A stretch of DNA of 64,000 nt from Prosopocoilus inquinatus (lineage: Eukaryota; Arthropoda; Insecta; Coleoptera; Lucanidae), in NCBI GenBank assembly GCA_036172665.1, contig CM069871.1, positions 59,704,713 through 59,768,712 of the forward strand, read 5' to 3'. Positions within the stretch are counted from its first letter, which is position 1. The number at the start of each line of letters is the position of its first letter. Position numbers and translations under genes: made by a program. Below, one piece after another: positions 58,900 through 64,000 of the stretch. A model generated the notes under the pieces. It was not told where the DNA came from, did no database searches, and was given only the letters and a program-made list of their open reading frames with translations.

Positions 58900-61330
58900 G
58901 TCATTATTGGAAAGTGTGAAATAGAAATGTAACAAAGAAGTAAGAAAAAAAACAACGTGAAATAAAAATATTACTATGAAATAAAAAGATAAATATAAAA
59001 TAAAGATGTACTCCTATTAAAAAAATAAAAGAGACGATTAATTGATAATGAAAATAAAAACGAAATTACGTCAAATCTAATAAAACAAAAACAAAAGACG
59101 ATCGTGGATGAAAACAGGACGAAAATAAAAGATTACAATGTAAAATTAAATAAACTCAAATTGAGTATATGAAAAAAGAAAACCACAACAAAAGTCAATC
59201 AATTGATAATTAAAAAGTAACAAAAGTAAAAAAAATCCTATCAATTAAAAACAACGAAACAAAAAATATAAAAACTAGGTATATAAAAAGTTAATTGTTA
59301 AATGTTAAAGAAAAAATATGACTGAAAAATAAAATGAAAAATCAACCCCGCAACAACAAAAACAAAAATGGCGATCAATGGAAGGAATTAAAATTGAAAA
59401 TAAACTCAAATCGAGTAAATTAAAAAAAACTGCAAAAACAAAAGACGATGAATGATCATTAAAAAATAAAATCGAATGTAAGATAAATTGATGAAATAAA
59501 AAATAAAAATAAATTAAATGAAATCGAATAAAAGAAAAAAGTGTTCGAACAACTAATTATAGAGCGTGGAAACTAAGTAGCGGATAAATTCGATAATTCC
59601 AAGATAATTAATTTTTTTTTTAATGCTCGCATCCGTGAAGTTTGTCTAATTGCGGGGTGGGGGGGAGTACCATTAAAAAAAGAAATTAACACTTCCCTAG
59701 CTTTTTGCAGTCTGTAGTTTCTGGAAAGAGCAAAAAAATTGGACGAAATTGACGGGTATGAAAGTCTTTTAAAAAAAATGAATTAAATAAAGTCAAATAA
59801 AGAATTAAAAAAACAAAACAAAAGACTATCGATGATGAAGACGAAACACTTAGTCATGTGGAATATCAAATATCAAATAAGAGCACTAAAGAAAATACAA
59901 ATGGGAATCACACTGATATTTCAAATATAAAATAAAGTCAAAGTCAATCAAGTAAAGACATGAACGGTTTATAACTAAAAAAAAATGAAATAAAGTCATA
60001 TATCTACTGATTTAAGAATACTAATAAAATTTGAAAGGGGCTGCATCTATTATTCTGACAATGTGTAATTTGTAATGAATTATGTAATTGATTTATTAGA
60101 AACTGAAAAATTTGCTTAAAATTTTGAGCAGAACATAAGTTAACACGGCAAATTTTTAGCACGTACTTGATTCAGTTTGACTTTATTTTATATTTGAAAT
60201 ATCACTTTGATTTCCTTTTGTTTTTTTTCTCTATTGCTCTTAATTTGATTTGACTGAGTGTAATAGAATATTTACTTTCGTCTTATCTTCATCACCGTTC
60301 GTATTTTATTTCGTTTTTTTAATTTCTTATTTGACTTTATTTAATTCAATTTTTAATACAACAGGCATGGAAACTGAACAGCGGACTCGTTTTTTTTTTC
60401 AAAAGACGTTCGAACCCGTCTTTTTGCCCTTTCCAGATATTGTTTTTAGAACTACGCAGTGTTTGCAAAAAGCTGGGCGAGTGTTAATTTTTTTAATGCC
60501 CCAATTAGGCAAAATTGGCAAGTCCGAGCATTAAAAAAAATATATTGAATTTATCCGCTACTTAGTTTCCACGCTGTACTTGATGCGTCGTTGTTCTTTT
60601 TCCGTTTATTCGATTTTATTTAATTTATTTTTATTTTATCAATTTTTCTTGCATTCGTTGCGATTTCATGTTTCAGTTATCAATTGATCGTCTTTTGTTT
60701 TTTTTTATTTACTCGATTTGAATTGATTTTACATATTAGTCCCTTCGATCGATCGCCATTTTTGTTTTTTCGTTCACGCGATTTGATTTCATTTTTTTAT
60801 TATTAATCGATCGTCTTTTGCTTTCTTTTTATATACTCGATTTGAGTTTATTTTAACTCGAGTTGAGTTTTTATTTCGATTGATCGCCATTTTTGTTTCT
60901 CTTTTATGCGGTTTGATTTTATTTTTTAATTATATATCTTCTTTAAAATTTAACGATTATTTTTTAATTTAATTTTTATTTTCAACTATCATCTCTTGTT
61001 TTTTGTTTTTTCTTTCTTTCTTTTGATTTTATTAGATACGTTTTTTTTTTAGTTTTTAATTATCAATTTATTGACTTTTATTGTTTTCTTTTCTCATTTA
61101 CTTACTTTAAGTTTATTTCATTTTACATTTTAATCTTTCATGTTTACCGATTAAATTTTTGATTGTCATTATTTATATCGATTTGATTTATCCTTAGTTT
61201 TACATATTTTTATTTTCTCCTGTCCTGTTCTCCAATCGCAGTCGTCTTTTGATTTTGTTTTGTAAGATTCGATGATGTTTGATTTTTATACTGATTATCA
61301 ATCAAACGTATTTTTTTTTCTTTTTTTATA
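58900..61330. repeat. 2.4-kb inverted repeat, A-rich left arm and T-rich right arm
   Basis: 59565-59775 and 60385-60590 are inverse copies (GTGGAAACTAAGTAGCGGAT, TTTAATGCTCG, AGCTTTTTGCA). The arms extend outward through ACAAAAGACGAT and AATCGAGTAAAT motifs to about 58900 and 61330, and inward through GATATTTCAAATATAAAATA, with a spacer near 60000-60130. The A-rich arms are themselves worn tandem repeats. No credible protein; the 94-codon frame at 60250-60534 lies in an arm. Confidence 0.8.
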
Positions 61331-61585
61331 TATTTTCATTTTATAATAATAATAATAATATTAATAAAGGTTTATTAGCCAAGTCGGATTACAAAAGTAT
61401 GATAACAAAAGCATGAACACAAAAGTGTATAAATTTTTCAAATTTATACTTCTAAGTGGCCAAAAGTTTTGGATCAGTAGTTTGGATCATACTGCTCTTC
61501 CTCCAAAAGGTTTTAAAATTAAATTTTAGACCGTATAGAAAAAAAAAACAAATGGCAACTCAGAGTTAGACCAAATTAAATTACA
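61331..61585 (-). other. probable LINE 3' end fragment
   Basis: On the minus strand the sequence reaches AATAAACC and then an ATT repeat (complement of 61345-61372), as at the ends of the two ATT-tailed LINEs here. No coding part is left. Confidence 0.45.
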
Positions 61586-61640
61586 AGTGCAAAAGGGAAA
61601 GTGGTGCATTTTCCAAATAAATTTATTTTTCGGGGCTTAT
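61586..61640 (+). repeat. direct repeat flanking the satellite, left copy
   Basis: GCAAAAGGGAAAGTGG, TGCATTTTCCAAA and TTTTTCGGGG recur at 62446-62502 on the other side of the satellite. Confidence 0.8.
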
Positions 61641-61659
61641 AATATTTGAATCAAATTTA

Positions 61660-62440
61660 AGTATGAGATTTACTGAGCTTTTTCTCAGCTCTCCAACGTC
61701 TTTTACCAAAAAACAATCGACGAACGCATTCTTGGATTACAATCAAAATTCAAAGGCGACGCGTTTTTTATTTGCTCAATTAAATGAACGTCTCTCCCTC
61801 ACCTCGCGATTACGCTTGTAATTTTTGAATTCAATTTAAGTGAGGGATTTACTGAGATTTTTCTCAGGTCTCCAACGCCTTCTACCAAAAAACAATCGAC
61901 GAACGCATTCTTGGGTTACAATCAAAATTCAAAGGCGACGCGTTTTTTATTTACTTAATTAAATGAACGTCTCTCCCTCCCCTTGCGATTGCGCTTGTAA
62001 TTTTTGAACCAAATTTAAGTATTAGATTTATTGAGCTTTTTCTCAGCTCTCCAACGTCTTTTACCAAAAAACAATCGACGAACGCATTCTTGGGTTACAA
62101 TAAAAATTCAAAAACGACGCGTTTTTTATTTGCTCAATTAAATGAACGTCTCTCCCTCACCTCGCGATTACGCTTGTAATTTTTGAATTCAATTTAAGTG
62201 AGGGATTTACTGAGATTTTTCTCAGGTCTCCAACGCCTTCTACCAAAAAACAATCGACGAACGCATTCTTGGGTTACAATCAAAATTCAAAAGCGACGCG
62301 TTTTTTATTTGCTCAATTAGCTGAACGTCTCTCCCTCCCCTCACGATCGCGCTTGTAATTTTTTAATTCAATTTAAGAGGAGGATTTACAGAGCTGTTTG
62401 TCAGCTTTCCAACGCCTTTCACCAAAAAACAATTGACAAG
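61660..62440 (+). repeat. ~179-bp satellite, four and a half units with alternating types
   Basis: Unit starts lie near 61666, 61846, 62024, 62203 and 62382. Units 1 and 3 share GAGCTTTTTCTCAGCTCTCC. Units 2 and 4 share GAGATTTTTCTCAGGTCTCC and CTTCTACC. Unit 5 differs again. Every unit has ACCAAAAAACAATCGACGAA or a close relative and GAACGTCTCTCCCTC, except that the last is cut short. The pattern means a two-unit (~357-bp) block was duplicated. Confidence 0.9.
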
Positions 62441-62445
62441 TCGAC

Positions 62446-62502
62446 AACAACTGCAAAAGGGAAAGTGGGTGCATTTTCCAAACAAATTTGTTTTTCGGGG
62501 TT
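62446..62502 (+). repeat. direct repeat flanking the satellite, right copy
   Basis: Partner of 61586-61640. Confidence 0.8.
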
Positions 62503-62583
62503 GCCCAGATGAGGAACCGGAAAGTGCAACTTCACAGGACAGTGTGGGCACTGCCCACCTTGCACACCCCGACGAACCGCCAC
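62503..62583 (-). mobile_element. hAT-type terminal sequence
   Basis: Read on the minus strand from 62583: CAGTGGCGGTTCGTCGGGGT, then GGGCAGTGCCCAC. This is a common hAT end. The other end was not identified; the satellite and its flanking repeats may be the interior. Confidence 0.5.
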
Positions 62584-62889
62584 TGGTTATCACTAGGCTA
62601 TGTAAGCGTTGACGAAACTGTCGCCTGAAAGAAGAAATCGAACATAATTTTAATGAGTTAGGAAGCTTATTATAGAATCTAGTACGTTGTTTAAAAAGAA
62701 AAGCTTTTTATTTCATAATCATATTTTTATTTCGCAGTTTTGTTTTACTCCATTGTTTCCATAGTTATATTTTTATTTCACACTTTCAAATAACCACACA
62801 TTTTAAAAATTGAAACATATCAAATAACAGTCACATGCAATTATTTTACCTACTTTTTGAAATTTATTTAAATAGTAACTTAATCGTTT
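62584..62889. other. unassigned AT-rich DNA
   Basis: Nothing recognised. Confidence 0.4.
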
Positions 62890-62958
62890 TACCCTACCCC
62901 AAAGGCCCCCGCAAAGATTTCTCGCCCGAGCCCTCGCAACCATTAAGGCCACCTCTGT
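62890..62958 (-). mobile_element. second hAT-type terminal sequence
   Basis: Read on the minus strand: CAGAGGTGGCCTTAATGGTT, then GCGAGGGCTCGGGCG and a GGGGGCC run. Typical hAT end; partner end not seen. Confidence 0.45.
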
Positions 62959-64000
62959 CTATTATTATGAAATATATGTATGTATACTACAGCGGTTACA
63001 GAAAAAAAAACCATCTGTTTACTATCGACGCTGTTTTTTAATGTTTGATTTTGCATAGAAAAATATCTTTCATGCGAATTTCCTGGCGAAGACGTCGGAG
63101 CAAAGCAAAAATCACCAAAGCACATACGCCGTATGTTTTGACGAATATAGGAGAAATGAAGACCGTTGCGACCTTCTGCGATCCTGACACTCATGTGGAA
63201 TTGATTTCCAATAAATTCATGCATGAGCGCACACAATTAACAACCAATTCATTTAAACGTTGAGCCTACAACAGTATTTAAATTCTTTTAAATTTTGCCG
63301 TTCAGTTTAAAATTACCCACTTACATTTAAATTGAGCGCGCGAGTCAGCGTTAGATACTTGAAATGTTTAGCTTATGGGAAATGTACTGAGCATGAGAAT
63401 TGCTAACTAATTCGTAAGATAATGGAAGAAATAAATAAATACCTATGCGAAAATGAAACTTGATTGTTAGTTACACATGTGAACGAATCAAATGTGGATG
63501 GATGAGAATTTCAAAATGATGAAAGGCGAAAACTCTCTGAAATGTGAACACCAGGCCTTTCTCATGCAATCCTGATATTTCGCGGGCCACATTTTGCAAT
63601 GTCTGCTTTGTCTATGCCTCCTCGGCTTTTCGAATCGACCGCCCTCTCCTCCCATTTATTTTATTACACTTTCACAAAATTAATTGTAACTTCAAACATG
63701 CCTTTGTCTTCACGTACAAATAAATTACTTATTTCTATTTAACACTAACTAGAGAATTAATTTTTGTTTTAATTCTTAAATGAGGCGACCTGATTTGTTT
63801 GTATTGTTACATGCACAGGTTCAGGTATGTACTTTTTTATGCGGACTTAATCATCTGATTTGGCTATAGTTGCCAGGTATGTTTTAACCAAAAATGAAGG
63901 AGGAACCTTCATCGGATGCTGGTACTCTAATAAACGCCGGTGGTAATTATGCATATTCATTCTTTGTGTTAAAAATGTGCCGATCAAAACACTGCACGTA
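62959..64000. other. no gene recognised
   Basis: 63045-63263 (plus) and 62943-63236 (minus) are open in overlapping frames and less AT-rich, but unrecognised. 63560-63660 is GC-richer. No repeat was identified. Confidence 0.4.

Noticed and set aside
60250..60534. 94-codon frame in the inverted repeat
   Set aside because: Lies in a T-rich arm with low-complexity composition; no family features.

Overview
The window looks like AT-rich nuclear DNA of an insect. A beetle is plausible, but the sequence does not fix the order. The evidence is three LINE copies of jockey/CR1-like or R1-like type, a gypsy-group LTR element with a tRNA-Ser-type primer site, hAT elements with 8-bp target duplications, a tRNA-derived SINE and many fold-back MITEs. 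I find no host gene that I can defend. Nearly everything recognisable is mobile or repetitive DNA, much of it broken by stops and frameshifts or nested inside other repeats.

Layout. 1-1593: 5' part of a gypsy-like LTR element on the minus strand (gag, primer site, LTR), inserted at the edge of a repeat that recurs at 3418-3950. 3951-4591: long-TIR MITE. 4680-7000: 5'-truncated LINE with an open reverse transcriptase frame. 7528-9777: complete hAT element whose transposase has in-frame stops. 9932-12180: fold-back element, a satellite fragment and a degenerate array. 12654-20745: two arrays of a ~630-bp hairpin-bearing unit in opposite orientation, with several nested transposons carrying target duplications. 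22370-23909: broken R1-type LINE and a pyrimidine-rich minisatellite. 24374-24916: compound inverted/direct repeat carrying a hammerhead ribozyme, as in Penelope-like retroelements. 26311-27009: fold-back element. 27606-27705: a deleted copy of the ribozyme unit. 28448-31041: broken LINE.

31100-39262: mostly unassigned DNA, then a tandem family of unknown, formerly coding origin (35985-38800) invaded by two MITEs and a SINE, and a LINE scrap. 40089-43680: 3.6-kb fold-back repeat containing a ~950-bp near-perfect palindrome. 43763-44541: TATCGATA-rich repeat. 44560-45290: diverged inverted copy of the 36-38 kb family. 49290-50340: reverse copy of the 11-kb degenerate array. 50431-53362: transposase-less hAT-like element. 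53449-55973: broken LINE. 57149-57198: second ribozyme-like fold. 58900-61330: A-rich/T-rich inverted repeat. 61660-62440: ~179-bp satellite with alternating monomer types, related to the fragment at 10.7 kb.

The most interesting signal is the set of hammerhead-like motifs (24810-24875, 57149-57198, 27653-27680, 40869-40895). At the first locus, an inverted copy of the repeat ends within two bases of the predicted self-cleavage site. All calls come from reading the sequence; no database or folding program was run, and many repeat borders are approximate.
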